Of a stretch of 40,865 nt of DNA, positions 19,122-27,441 are shown piece after piece. Source of the stretch: Alphaproteobacteria bacterium. Lineage in GTDB: Bacteria; Pseudomonadota; Alphaproteobacteria; Rhodobacterales; Rhodobacteraceae. The translations under genes were made by a program, and so were the position numbers. Below the pieces are notes generated by a model. The model made no database searches and was not told the origin of the DNA. It saw only the letters and a program-made list of their open reading frames with translations. The stretch is taken from contig JAUHWP010000014.1 in assembly GCA_030424645.1 (NCBI GenBank), positions 1 through 40,865 of the forward strand, given 5' to 3'. How positions within the stretch are numbered: the stretch's first letter is position 1; the number at the start of each line of letters is the position of its first letter.

Positions 19122-20060
19122 TCAGTTGCGGCGATCCTGCCTGCTTTCACCGATCTGGTCGATGTCGAAGGGCGTTGTCAGATACATTTCGCTGATCCAG
19201 TTGGCGTAAAGCAGATGCGCGTGGCTGCGCCACCGGTTCTCGGGCCGTTTGCCGGGGTTGTCACCGGGATAGTAGTTGATCGGCACGTTGATCGGGGCAC
19301 CCTTGGCCACATCGCGGTCGTATTCGCCTTTCAAGGTGGCCGTATCATATTCGAAATGATTGAACACATAGAGCGCCCGATGCGCCGTATCCTCGACCAG
19401 ACAGGGGCCGACCTCGTCCGATCCCAAGAGGGTGGTCAACCCGTTCGCGGCATCAATCTCGTCCTGCCGCATTTCGGTCCAGCGGCTGACGGGCACGACG
19501 CAAGTGTCGGAAAACCCGCGCAAATAGGGTGAGGCGGGATCAAGGTTCTTCTGCGGGAAGCAGCCAAAGGCCTTGGCGCTCAGAATATGTTTCTTCACCT
19601 TGTGGAAGTGATAGATCATCGCCATGCCGCCCCAGCACACGCCAAAGGTGGAATGCACATTGGTCTGGGTCCAGTCGAAGATCTGGCTGATTTCGTCCCA
19701 ATAGGTGACCTCTTCGAACGGCATGTGTTCGATCGGCGCGCCGGTGATGATCAACCCGTCGAATTTCTGATCGCGGACCTCGTCCCACGGCTGATAGAAC
19801 GCCCCGATATGCGCCTGGCTGGTGGTTTTCGACTTGTGCTCGGACGGACGCAGCAGGGTCAGTTCGATCTGCAACGGGTGCGCCCCGATCAGACGCGCGA
19901 ACTGGGTCTCGGTCTCGATCTTCTTGGGCATCAGGTTCAGAAGCGCAATCCGCATCGGGCGGATATCCTGCTTGTCGGCCTGATCCTCGGACATGACCAT
20001 CACGCCCTCGTCCTTCAGCACGTTCGCTGCGGGCAGGGATGAGGGGATCTTGATCGGCAT
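19122..20060 (-). CDS. metAA: Homoserine O-acetyltransferase (MetA family)
   Basis: 312 residues, [20 protein letters not shown] at the start. The catalytic triad is present at the family's numbers: Cys142 in GVCWGG, His235 and Glu237 in FNHFEY. Residue 111 (APIEHMP) is glutamate; in characterised MetA proteins Glu at this position selects acetyl-CoA and Gly selects succinyl-CoA, so this enzyme is expected to make O-acetylhomoserine for methionine synthesis. Only 47 bases separate it from the upstream P-loop gene. No SAM-II riboswitch could be drawn in that gap. Confidence 0.94.
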   Translation of the reverse strand: MPIKIPSSLPAANVLKDEGVMVMSEDQADKQDIRPMRIALLNLMPKKIETETQFARLIGAHPLQIELTLLRPSEHKSKTTSQAHIGAFYQPWDEVRDQKFDGLIITGAPIEHMPFEEVTYWDEISQIFDWTQTNVHSTFGVCWGGMAMIYHFHKVKKHILSAKAFGCFPQKNLDPASPYLRGFSDTCVVPVSRWTEMRQDEIDAANGLTTLLGSDEVGPCLVEDTAHRALYVFNHFEYDTATLKGEYDRDVAKGAPINVPINYYPGDNPGKRPENRWRSHAHLLYANWISEMYLTTPFDIDQIGESRQDRRN

Positions 20061-20107
20061 GTCACATGTCCTTGGTTGACGGAATAGAAGGGTAAGATAG
20101 GGGTGGA

Positions 20108-20983
20108 TCAGACGGCATCAATGGCGGTGGCGATCATGGAAACGAAATCGTCAGGTGTCTTGATGGCGGCAACTTCGTGCGCGCAGAGGGACACGCCATA
20201 GCGCGCCATATGTTCATAGAGCGGCTGGCGATGGGCCAGCGCTTGCGCATAGGTCCAGCGGATAAACGCATCCGGTTCAACATCCTCGGCTTTGATGCTG
20301 TTTTTCAACAGGTAATCTTCCCAGACCCGCTCCAGAAACTCGGGCTGATAGGCCATGGGTTTGGGCGCGCGGTCAAAGCGTTCGATCAGCCTTTGGGTAT
20401 GCGCCTCGTCGCCTTTCAGCCAGACCAGAAGGCAATGCTGGCTAAGCTCGGCAATCAGCGGATCGCTTTCGCACAGGGCCGGGTCGATCCATTCACAGAT
20501 CGACCCCCCGCTGTCGCAGATGAAATGCGGATAGCCATAGATATTCGCGGCACGGCCGATGAAGTGGCCGGTATCCATCAGGGCTGCAAGCTCGGCTGTC
20601 TTGAACTGTGCCTGCCGCCGTCGGTATTCCTCGATCGGCACGCCGCCCTTGCCGGGTGCGCCGGGTTTGCCCAGATAGGTGGCGACCGGTGTCAGGTGGT
20701 CGAACCTGATCTTGGGCGCAATGCGGATCGAATCCGACAAGAGAAGGTCGCGCAGAAACGGAACCTGCATCGCCTCGGTCTTCAGGTTGTCGGTGATGTA
20801 TTCGTCCATGTACCGGGTGCCGATCCGGTAGTCGATGGAGTAGTGAAACCAATCGCCCTGTTCGCGCAGCATGTTGGAAAGATAGGTCTTGCCCAGCCCG
20901 GACATGCCAAAGAACAGCACCCGCTTGTTCGGGGCGTCCAGCCATTCCTGCGCGTTTTGATACAGCATCTTGCATCCCACCAT
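20108..20983 (-). CDS. P-loop ATPase/kinase-like protein of unknown function
   Basis: 291 residues from ATG 20983; an in-frame ATG at 20968 is equally possible. A P-loop, [16 protein letters not shown] (about residues 24-39), is preceded by a hydrophobic strand. Other recognisable points: [13 protein letters not shown], the [11 protein letters not shown] segment resembling a Walker B/acidic strand, and the charged helix [17 protein letters not shown]. This pattern is that of a small-molecule kinase or ATPase, but no substrate is suggested. It stands just before metA on the same strand (47 bases), which is suggestive of co-transcription only. It follows the porin terminator by about 100 bases. 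Confidence 0.65.
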   Translation of the reverse strand: MVGCKMLYQNAQEWLDAPNKRVLFFGMSGLGKTYLSNMLREQGDWFHYSIDYRIGTRYMDEYITDNLKTEAMQVPFLRDLLLSDSIRIAPKIRFDHLTPVATYLGKPGAPGKGGVPIEEYRRRQAQFKTAELAALMDTGHFIGRAANIYGYPHFICDSGGSICEWIDPALCESDPLIAELSQHCLLVWLKGDEAHTQRLIERFDRAPKPMAYQPEFLERVWEDYLLKNSIKAEDVEPDAFIRWTYAQALAHRQPLYEHMARYGVSLCAHEVAAIKTPDDFVSMIATAIDAV

Positions 20984-21055
20984 TTTGCACCTTGGTAAGG
21001 GCGGAAGGCGGGCGGGTCAAATGGTTCGCCTCGGGTTGGGAAGAAAGGGGAAATG

Positions 21056-21085
21056 AAAAACGCCCCGCGCGATTGGCGTGGGGCG
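21056..21085 (-). terminator. Rho-independent terminator of the porin gene
   Basis: On the minus strand a 10-bp G+C-rich stem (21061-21070 with 21076-21085, one G-U pair) closes a 5-base loop and runs into TTTTT (21060-21056). It begins 27 bases after the stop of the porin gene. Confidence 0.85.
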
Positions 21086-21111
21086 TTCCGTGTTTCTTTG
21101 GCCGGGCTGGC

Positions 21112-22170
21112 TTAGAAGCGCAGGCCCATTTTCACACCAACCGCAACAGCGCTACCACCGTCAAAGACGACGGGAATGCCACCAGAGGTCACGGTCTTGG
21201 TGTCGAACTTGGTGTATTGAACGCCCGCCGAGATATCATAGTTGCCCTGGGTATACTTGGCGCCCACAGCAATCGACTTCGACGCACCGGCCGGGGCCAG
21301 GAACGTGGTGCCGGTGTCCATGCCACCCTCGTACCCAAGGGTCAGCGAAACCGACCAGTTCTCGTTCAGGCGGCGCCCGATGCCCAGTTCATATGATGTA
21401 ACGTCTTCGACAAAGTTCACCCAGTTGGCCGGACCGAAGGCCGGGCCGGTGGTATCGAGCGAGATGCCATCCCAAAGGGCATGGCGGATCGAGCCGAACA
21501 CCAGCGTGTTTTCGGCAATACCCGTCTGGAAATCCAGGTTGATGGCTTCCGGCATGGTCACAGACCCGGTCACGGCATCCACCCCGAACGGCGTGGCGCG
21601 CACGCCGGTCAGCGCGTGGTCGACCGAAGTGAAATAGGTCAGGGCGACACGCAGCGCGATCTCCGGCTTTTCGTAAGCCACACCAACCAGGCCACCCCAT
21701 TCGGTGCCGCTTTCAGCACTCAGGGCGCCGAGGCTGGAAATGATCTCACCCGAGACCTTCTGGGCCCGCACACCGCCATGAACCGAGAATCCGTTGCCCA
21801 TTTCATAGCGCAGGATACCGGTCAGGGCAGAGCTTTTGACCTCGGCCATGCCGGGCGACAGAGGGGTACCAACATAGTCGATGCTCGCGCCAAAGGGCTG
21901 GTCCCAGATCAGGGCAAGGCTCAGGCTGTCGTTCAACTGGGTTTTATAGCCCAGCGAAAACATCGAGAAATCGACAGCCGATTGGCTGACCGGCACAACG
22001 CCGCCGACGGCGCCTTCGATGTCTGGACTGACGTTAGCATAGGAAAAAGACAGGTAGTTGCCTTCTTCGAACAGGATTGAGATATCCTGATCGGAGCGGT
22101 CGATCCCTGCCTGCGCGGTGGTCGCTGCCGCGGTGAAGAGCGCAGCGGTTGTAAGTGTTAGTTTGTTCAT
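21112..22170 (-). CDS. FadL/TodX-like outer membrane beta-barrel protein
   Basis: 352 residues from ATG 22170; GGGAGGA lies five bases before it, and the alternative ATG at 22173 is too close. A signal peptide, MNKLTLTTAALFTAAATTAQ with cleavage after AQA, precedes the mature GIDRSDQDIS. Alternating strands run throughout (YLSFSYANVSPD, FSMFSLGYKTQL, YELGIGRRLNENWSVSLTLG) and the chain ends GVKMGLRF, a C-terminal phenylalanine typical of barrels inserted by BamA. The N-terminal fold and length resemble the FadL/OMPP1 transporters of hydrophobic compounds, but the substrate is not known. The gene has its own terminator, and about 200 bases with no clear gene precede it. Confidence 0.8.
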   Translation of the reverse strand: MNKLTLTTAALFTAAATTAQAGIDRSDQDISILFEEGNYLSFSYANVSPDIEGAVGGVVPVSQSAVDFSMFSLGYKTQLNDSLSLALIWDQPFGASIDYVGTPLSPGMAEVKSSALTGILRYEMGNGFSVHGGVRAQKVSGEIISSLGALSAESGTEWGGLVGVAYEKPEIALRVALTYFTSVDHALTGVRATPFGVDAVTGSVTMPEAINLDFQTGIAENTLVFGSIRHALWDGISLDTTGPAFGPANWVNFVEDVTSYELGIGRRLNENWSVSLTLGYEGGMDTGTTFLAPAGASKSIAVGAKYTQGNYDISAGVQYTKFDTKTVTSGGIPVVFDGGSAVAVGVKMGLRF

Positions 22171-22373
22171 CATTCCTCCCGTGAACCACAAACTGTCCGA
22201 TAATGATGGGTTACATTAAGACAAGGCTATTTGTCGCACTTGATATTGGTCAATCGTTACCTTGGGTCAGATCGTTCAGCACGTCGCATATGCCGCCAAA
22301 CGATGTGCAAAGGACACGGTTTCATGCGAAATTTCGGCTGTGGTAAGCTATAGTATAGGTTGTGTATGGCGGG

Positions 22374-23243
22374 TTAACGTGGCCGGGCTGCGGCCTCGGC
22401 GCGGATATTAACAAGGTTGGCGACGACAATCATGCTCCCGCCTAACACGAGCGCCCAGCCGATGGGTTCGTCATAGAAGACCGCGCCGATCAACGCGATC
22501 AGGGGCAGGCGGGTGAAGTCGATCGGGATCACGACCGAAGCCGGAGCCAGCGACAAGGCAATGGTCATGCAGGTATGCGCCAGCAATCCGGCGCAGCCGA
22601 TCAAGACCAGCCAGGGCGCGGTCGCCAGACTGGGCACTGCGATGTCGCCGTCAAAGCCCGCCGTCAGCAGCCCAAAGATCAGTTGTGTCACGGTCAGCCA
22701 GATCAGGATCGCCAAGGTGGTTTCCGACCGGGTCAACCGGCGGGTGAACATCGCGGTAAAGGCGAAGCAGACCGCCGACAGCGCCGCCGCGCCAAGCCCA
22801 GCAGAGATCCCGGTGTCCGAGAATGGTTGAGCTATGAACAGTATCCCAGCGAAGCCCACCGCCGCGCTGATCGCGCGTGTCATTGTCAGCCGCTCGCCCA
22901 GCACCAGCGGCGACAGCGCCGCCACCCAAAGCGGAGAGGTGAATTCCAGCGCAAAGACCTGTGCCAGGGGGATGGCCGTCAGCGCGAAGAACCACAGGTT
23001 CTGCCCGGTGAAATGGGCGAGGTTGCGCAGGATATGCAAGGGTGCGTTGGCTGTCGTGACTTCGTTCTGTCGACCGCCCACAAGCAGGATGGTCAGAACG
23101 ATGACAAAGCCGACACAGGACCGATAGAGCATCAGCTCGAACGTATCCAGCTGATGGCTGACGGCGCGACCGGCAATCGCCATCGCGGAGAAAGAGGCGA
23201 TGGCCCCGGTCATCCACAATGCGGCCCGCAAGGTGGGTGTCAC
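22374..23243 (-). CDS. EamA/DMT-family transporter
   Basis: 289 residues with ten hydrophobic helices and two EamA repeats: an N-terminal repeat beginning [20 protein letters not shown] and a second after SDTGISAGLGAAALSAV. The motif NLWFFALTAIPLAQVFALEF is typical of this family of drug/metabolite exporters. Substrate is unknown. The ATG overlaps the stop of the ABM-domain gene by four bases, completing the guaA-ABM-EamA overlap series. The C-terminus is short and charged (RAEAAARPR). Confidence 0.88.
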   Translation of the reverse strand: MTPTLRAALWMTGAIASFSAMAIAGRAVSHQLDTFELMLYRSCVGFVIVLTILLVGGRQNEVTTANAPLHILRNLAHFTGQNLWFFALTAIPLAQVFALEFTSPLWVAALSPLVLGERLTMTRAISAAVGFAGILFIAQPFSDTGISAGLGAAALSAVCFAFTAMFTRRLTRSETTLAILIWLTVTQLIFGLLTAGFDGDIAVPSLATAPWLVLIGCAGLLAHTCMTIALSLAPASVVIPIDFTRLPLIALIGAVFYDEPIGWALVLGGSMIVVANLVNIRAEAAARPR

Positions 23244-23533
23244 GCCGGAACCTCGTCTATCGTGTAATGACGCGGAATGCCCGCCGTGACCTTCGCCCAG
23301 AGGCTTGCCGCCGCGCGAGTCTGGTGAGCGTCAAAATCGGCTTGCGAGGCGAACAGTTCGGACACCAGATAGCGACCGGTCCGCGCCGCGTCTTCGGTCA
23401 CGTCGAAAGCCAAGCACCCCGGCTCGGCCCGCGTCAGGGCGATATGGGCGGGCAGGGCATCCGCAACGGCGGCGCACCGATCCTCGGGCACATCCATATG
23501 CCCGGTCAGCCTTATGCGTGTTGGTTGGGTCAT
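23240..23533 (-). CDS. ABM-domain (putative quinol monooxygenase-like) protein
   Basis: 97 residues from ATG 23533, [20 protein letters not shown]. The antibiotic-biosynthesis-monooxygenase fold is visible: alternating strands [27 protein letters not shown] and [20 protein letters not shown], with the conserved pre-helix aspartate and the DAHQTR helix. Dimeric ABM proteins act as small oxygenases or isomerase-like enzymes; many have no known substrate. The start overlaps the guaA stop (ATGA) and its own stop overlaps the EamA start (ATGA). An in-frame ATG six bases upstream exists inside guaA but is less likely. Confidence 0.82.
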   Translation of the reverse strand: MTQPTRIRLTGHMDVPEDRCAAVADALPAHIALTRAEPGCLAFDVTEDAARTGRYLVSELFASQADFDAHQTRAAASLWAKVTAGIPRHYTIDEVPA

Positions 23534-25089
23534 TCCCACTCGATCGTGCCCGGCGGTTTCGAGGTCACGTCATAGGTCACGCGGTTGATCCCCTTGACCT
23601 CGTTGATGATCCGGGTGGCGGTTTCGCCCAGGAAATCATGGCTGAACGGATAGTAATCCGCCGTCATGCCATCCACGGACGTCACGGCGCGCAGCGCGCA
23701 GGCGTAATCATAGGTTCGCCCGTCGCCCATCACGCCCACTGTGCGCACCGGCAGGATGGCCACGAAGGCCTGCCAGATGTCGTCATACAGGCCGTGCTTG
23801 CGGATCTGGTCGATATAGACGGCATCCGCCTCGCGCAGGATGTCCAGCTTCTCGCGGGTGATCTCGCCGGGGCAGCGGATCGCCAGACCGGGGCCGGGGA
23901 AGGGGTGGCGCCCGATGAAATGGTCGGGCAGGCCAAGCTCTCGGCCCAGGGCGCGGACCTCGTCCTTGAACAGCTCACGCAAGGGCTCGACCAGCTTCAG
24001 GCCCATCTTTTCGGGCAGGCCGCCGACATTGTGGTGTGATTTGATCGTAACCGAGGGGCCACCCGAAAAGCTGACGCTTTCGATAACATCAGGGTAGAGC
24101 GTGCCTTGCGCCAGGAACTCGGCCCCGTCGATCGTATCGGCGTGTTTCTGGAACACGTCGATGAACAGCTTGCCAATGATCTTGCGCTTGGTTTCCGGGT
24201 CGGATTGGCCGTCCAGTTCGCCCAGGAAGAGCTCCTGCTCGTCGGCATGGATGAGCTGCATGTTGTAGTGATCGCGGAACATGGTGACGACCTCTTCGGC
24301 CTCGCCTTTGCGCAGCAGGCCATGATCGACAAAGACGCAGGTCAGTTGATCACCAATGGCCTCGTGGATCAACACCGCCGCGACCGAGCTATCGACACCG
24401 CCGGACAGGCCACAGATGACCTTCTTGTCGCCCACCTGCTCGCGAATGACGCGGATGGCTTCCTCGCGATAGGCCCCCATGGTCCAGTCGCCCGAAAAGC
24501 CAGCCAGTTTCACAAAATTCTCGTAAAGCTTCGCGCCCTTTGGAGTGTGGTGCACTTCGGGATGAAATTGCACCGCATAGAAATGCCGTGACGGATCGGC
24601 AGTGATCGCAAAGGGCGCGTTGGGCGAGGTGCCAAAAACCTGAAAACCCGGTGCGATTTCAGAGACATGATCGCCATGGCTCATCCAGACCTGTTCGACC
24701 CCGTGTTCGAACCAGCCGTCCAGCAGGTCCAGCTTGGCCTCGGGCGTCACATAGGCGCGACCAAACTCGGCCGTGCCATGGCCACTGACCACCTTGCCGC
24801 CCAATTGGGTCATCATCGTCTGCTGTCCATAGCAGATACCCAAGATAGGCACGCCGAAGTCGAAAATCTCTTGCGGGGCGCGGGGGCTGCCCTCACGCGT
24901 CACGCTGTCGGGACCACCGGACAGGATGATGGCTTTCGGGGCCATCTCGCGCACGAAATCCATCGTGACATTCTGATAGGGGTGAATTTCGCAATAGACG
25001 TTCAGCTCGCGCAAACGACGCGCGATAAGCTGCGTCACCTGGCTGCCGAAGTCGATGATAAGAAGGCGGTCGTGGCTCTGATCTGTCAT
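23530..25089 (-). CDS. guaA: GMP synthase (glutamine-hydrolysing)
   Basis: 519 residues. The N-terminal class I amidotransferase domain has Cys86 in [10 protein letters not shown] and the His/Glu pair around [11 protein letters not shown]. The ATP-pyrophosphatase domain opens with the PP-loop [13 protein letters not shown], and the C-terminal dimerisation domain ends [12 protein letters not shown], the family's usual terminus. GuaA converts XMP to GMP in the cytoplasm. The start is ATG 25089. The next gene on the strand, an ABM protein, overlaps by four bases. It is divergent from the MttB gene with 186 bases between them. Confidence 0.97.
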   Translation of the reverse strand: MTDQSHDRLLIIDFGSQVTQLIARRLRELNVYCEIHPYQNVTMDFVREMAPKAIILSGGPDSVTREGSPRAPQEIFDFGVPILGICYGQQTMMTQLGGKVVSGHGTAEFGRAYVTPEAKLDLLDGWFEHGVEQVWMSHGDHVSEIAPGFQVFGTSPNAPFAITADPSRHFYAVQFHPEVHHTPKGAKLYENFVKLAGFSGDWTMGAYREEAIRVIREQVGDKKVICGLSGGVDSSVAAVLIHEAIGDQLTCVFVDHGLLRKGEAEEVVTMFRDHYNMQLIHADEQELFLGELDGQSDPETKRKIIGKLFIDVFQKHADTIDGAEFLAQGTLYPDVIESVSFSGGPSVTIKSHHNVGGLPEKMGLKLVEPLRELFKDEVRALGRELGLPDHFIGRHPFPGPGLAIRCPGEITREKLDILREADAVYIDQIRKHGLYDDIWQAFVAILPVRTVGVMGDGRTYDYACALRAVTSVDGMTADYYPFSHDFLGETATRIINEVKGINRVTYDVTSKPPGTIEWE

Positions 25090-25275
25090 GGCAACCGATT
25101 AGGGCAGGGGCGGGGCCAACGCAAGCCTTACGGACGGCTCGGGGTGTCGTGGAGAAAGATTTTTCACACCTTTTCGGGCTGGATGTCGCTTTTGCCCCGT
25201 GAAGGACGCTTGCGAGCGGATTTGGCATGGGGCGCAGGATATTTACAAATCAACAGGATAAATTGGAGGACATCC

Positions 25276-26817
25276 ATGACCGATGCACCCACCCGCCGTG
25301 GTCGCGGAGGCGGCGGCGCAGCCCGCCGGGCAGAACGCACCGCAGTGCGCATCGAATGTGCCAAGTACATTTCGCGCAACATTCCCAACCTCGAAATGCT
25401 CAATGACGAGGCGCTGGAGATCATCGAATACAACGCGGAAACGGTGTTGGAAGAGATCGGCGTCAATTTCGTCGAAAACCCCGCCGCCCTTCAGCGGTGG
25501 AAAGACGCCGGGGCCGATGTCAACGGCGAGCGTGTGCGAATTCCGCGTGGTTTGGCGCGCGAGCTGTGCAAGACCGCGCCAAGCAGCTTCACCCAGCATG
25601 CCCGCAATCCGGACCGGACTGTCGAAATCGGCGGCAACAACCTGGTTTTGGCACCGGTCTATGGACCGCCCTTCGTGCGCGATGCAGCCGGTGGTCGTCG
25701 CTATGCGACGATGGAGGATTTCCGCAAATTCGTGAAGCTGGCCTATATGTCCAAATGGCTGCACCATTCCGGCGGCACGGTCTGCGAGCCGACGGATGTG
25801 CCGGTGAACAAGCGCCATCTGGACATGTTGCTGGCCCATATGACCCTGTCCGACAAACCCTATATGGGGTCGGTGACGGCGCCGGAACGGGCACAGGACA
25901 GCGTCGAGATGTCCGGGATCCTGTTCGGCAAGGACTTCGTGCAGCAAAACACGGTGATGACCTCGCTGATCAACATCAACTCGCCCATGCAATATGACGA
26001 CGTGATGATGGGCGCGATGGAGGTGTTTGCCGAGAACAACCAGGCCTCGATCATTTCGCCCTTCATCGTGGGTGGCGCCATGGCGCCGGTTTCGGTGGCG
26101 GGCACGCTGACGCAGGTTCTGGCCGAGGTGCTGGCCGGCGTCGCCTATAGCCAGCTCGTCCGCAAGGGCGCACCGGTCGTGGCCGGAACATTCGTGTCCT
26201 CGATCGACATGAACTCGGGTGCGCCCACATTCGGAACACCGGAAGCTGCGCATGTGACCTATGGCGCCGGGCAGTTGTTCCGCCGCCTTGGGCTGCCTTA
26301 TCGCTCGGCCGGGTCGTTCAACGGATCGAAACTGCCGGACGCACAGGCCGCCTATGAAACCGCCAACAGCCTGAACATGGGCCTGTTGTCAGGCGTGAAC
26401 TTCATGCTGCACGCAGCCGGATGGCTGGAAGGCGGACTGGTCGCGAGCTTCGAGAAATTTGTGATGGACGCCGATCAGCTTGGCACCCTGCACCATCTGG
26501 CCAAGGGCATCTCGGTCGACGAAAATGGTCAGGCGATGGACGCGATCCGCGAGGTTGGGCCGGGCGGTCACTATCTGGGCTGCGCTCATACCCAGGCAAA
26601 CTTCAAAACAGCGTTCTGGCGGTCAGACCTTCTGGATTACAAGCCGTTCGAGACCTGGGAAGAAGAAGGCGCGCGCGATACCGAGACACTGGCGACGGCG
26701 CGGGTGGAAAAGCTGCTGACCGACTATCAGCAACCCGGCATGGATCCGGGGATCGCCGAGGGCCTGCGCGATTATGTGGAAAGCAAGAAAGCCTCAATGC
26801 CGGATGCGTTCGGTTAA
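25276..26817 (+). CDS. MttB-superfamily corrinoid-dependent methyltransferase, non-pyrrolysine
   Basis: 513 residues from ATG 25276, which lies five bases after GGAGGA; longer open frame upstream is not coding. A low-complexity basic leader (MTDAPTRRGRGGGGAARRAE) precedes the TIM-barrel. Recognisable MttB segments include TAPERAQDSVEMSGILFG, SPMQYDDVMMGAMEVFAENN, PFIVGGAMAPVSVAGTLTQV and GVNFMLHAAGWLEGG. There is no in-frame TAG, so the archaeal pyrrolysine is absent. Non-Pyl homologues (e.g. MtgB, MtpB, MtcB) demethylate quaternary amines such as glycine betaine, proline betaine or carnitine and pass the methyl group to a corrinoid protein. No corrinoid protein or partner is in the window, so the substrate is unknown. 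Confidence 0.9.
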   Translation: MTDAPTRRGRGGGGAARRAERTAVRIECAKYISRNIPNLEMLNDEALEIIEYNAETVLEEIGVNFVENPAALQRWKDAGADVNGERVRIPRGLARELCKTAPSSFTQHARNPDRTVEIGGNNLVLAPVYGPPFVRDAAGGRRYATMEDFRKFVKLAYMSKWLHHSGGTVCEPTDVPVNKRHLDMLLAHMTLSDKPYMGSVTAPERAQDSVEMSGILFGKDFVQQNTVMTSLININSPMQYDDVMMGAMEVFAENNQASIISPFIVGGAMAPVSVAGTLTQVLAEVLAGVAYSQLVRKGAPVVAGTFVSSIDMNSGAPTFGTPEAAHVTYGAGQLFRRLGLPYRSAGSFNGSKLPDAQAAYETANSLNMGLLSGVNFMLHAAGWLEGGLVASFEKFVMDADQLGTLHHLAKGISVDENGQAMDAIREVGPGGHYLGCAHTQANFKTAFWRSDLLDYKPFETWEEEGARDTETLATARVEKLLTDYQQPGMDPGIAEGLRDYVESKKASMPDAFG

Positions 26818-26856
26818 GCGCGACGTCGTATCCTCGCGATGCAGTTAACAACGGGC

Positions 26857-26884
26857 TAAGGGGGCTTAACGGCCCCCTTAACTT
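26857..26884 (+). terminator. Rho-independent terminator after the mttB-type gene
   Basis: A 9-bp stem (26857-26865 with 26872-26880; six G-C pairs) with a 6-base loop, followed by ACTTTT. It begins 40 bases after the stop. It also lies before the end of the opposing DUF6477 gene. Confidence 0.8.
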
Positions 26885-26902
26885 TTGGGCGTCGGCGCTG
26901 CG

Positions 26903-27199
26903 TTATCGGACCTCGCGCGGGGTTTGCGGCAACAGGCGCATTTCCGACATAAGTGCGATCAGAACCTCGACATGCTGCGCGATGGAATAGGACGCGTCGC
27001 CGGATTTGCGCGTGTCCTCAAGCCGCGCCTCTTCCTGAAGCAATTCATCAATGGCCTTGGCCGGGCAGGGCGTGGTCGCAGTTTTCATGAGCTTTTTCAG
27101 GTCCCTGTCGCGATTGTAATCAACCAGCCCGAAACGCGCGGCGCGCACCAGAAGACGGGGGCGGCGAAGTGCCTTGAGAACGGTGAAAGCGTCAGTCAT
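26903..27199 (-). CDS. DUF6477-family small protein
   Basis: 98 residues from ATG 27199; AAGGA lies about six bases before it. It begins MTDAFTVLKALRRPRLLVRA and continues ARFGLVDYNRDRDLKKLM, ending QHVEVLIALMSEMRLLP. That is the pattern of DUF6477, a helical family restricted to Rhodobacteraceae (my recognition; not searched). The RRPRLLVRAARFG helix is strongly basic. Function is unknown. It is transcribed away from the DUF6456 gene, sharing a 240-base intergenic region with possible CtrA-type motifs. Confidence 0.8.
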   Translation of the reverse strand: MTDAFTVLKALRRPRLLVRAARFGLVDYNRDRDLKKLMKTATTPCPAKAIDELLQEEARLEDTRKSGDASYSIAQHVEVLIALMSEMRLLPQTPREVR

Positions 27200-27331
27200 G
27201 GGAAGTCCTTTCCGTGATTCCCCGTGATCGTGACACAACCCAAGCGGGCGTTGCGTCGCGCTTTTTCACCGTGCGCCGCCTTTAACAAATGTTACCGCTT
27301 CAGAAATGATCCTTACCGCAGTGGCCGTAGG

Positions 27332-27346
27332 TTAACGAACCGCTAA
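27332..27346. promoter_or_regulatory. CtrA-like motif (TTAA-N7-CTAA)
   Basis: TTAACGAACCGCTAA followed by CC: two half-sites 11 bases apart, one mismatch from the CtrA consensus TTAA-N7-TTAA. It lies in the divergent DUF6477/DUF6456 intergenic region, 96 bases before the DUF6456 start. A second, weaker TTAAC/TTACC pair (27282-27296) has 10-base spacing. Motif presence only; CtrA binding is inferred. Confidence 0.35.
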
Positions 27347-27378
27347 CCAATCGAATGATAGGCCTGATCGCCGTAATG

Positions 27379-27391
27379 CAACCTAAGGTTG
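27379..27391. promoter_or_regulatory. 13-bp palindrome before the DUF6456 gene
   Basis: CAACCT-A-AGGTTG, perfect six-base arms around one base, 50 bases before the DUF6456 gene start; flanking bases AT/AT extend the symmetry. It is a possible operator, perhaps for autoregulation, since the downstream protein has an N-terminal helix-turn-helix. Confidence 0.35.
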
Positions 27392-27441
27392 TATTATCGA
27401 CTATCGGGAAACGCACGAAATGCCAAATGGAAGGGGCCTGA

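Noticed and set aside
20061-20107. SAM-II riboswitch upstream of metA
   Set aside because: SAM-II often precedes metA in alphaproteobacteria, but only 47 bases lie between the genes and I could not draw the pseudoknot or its conserved A-rich segment.
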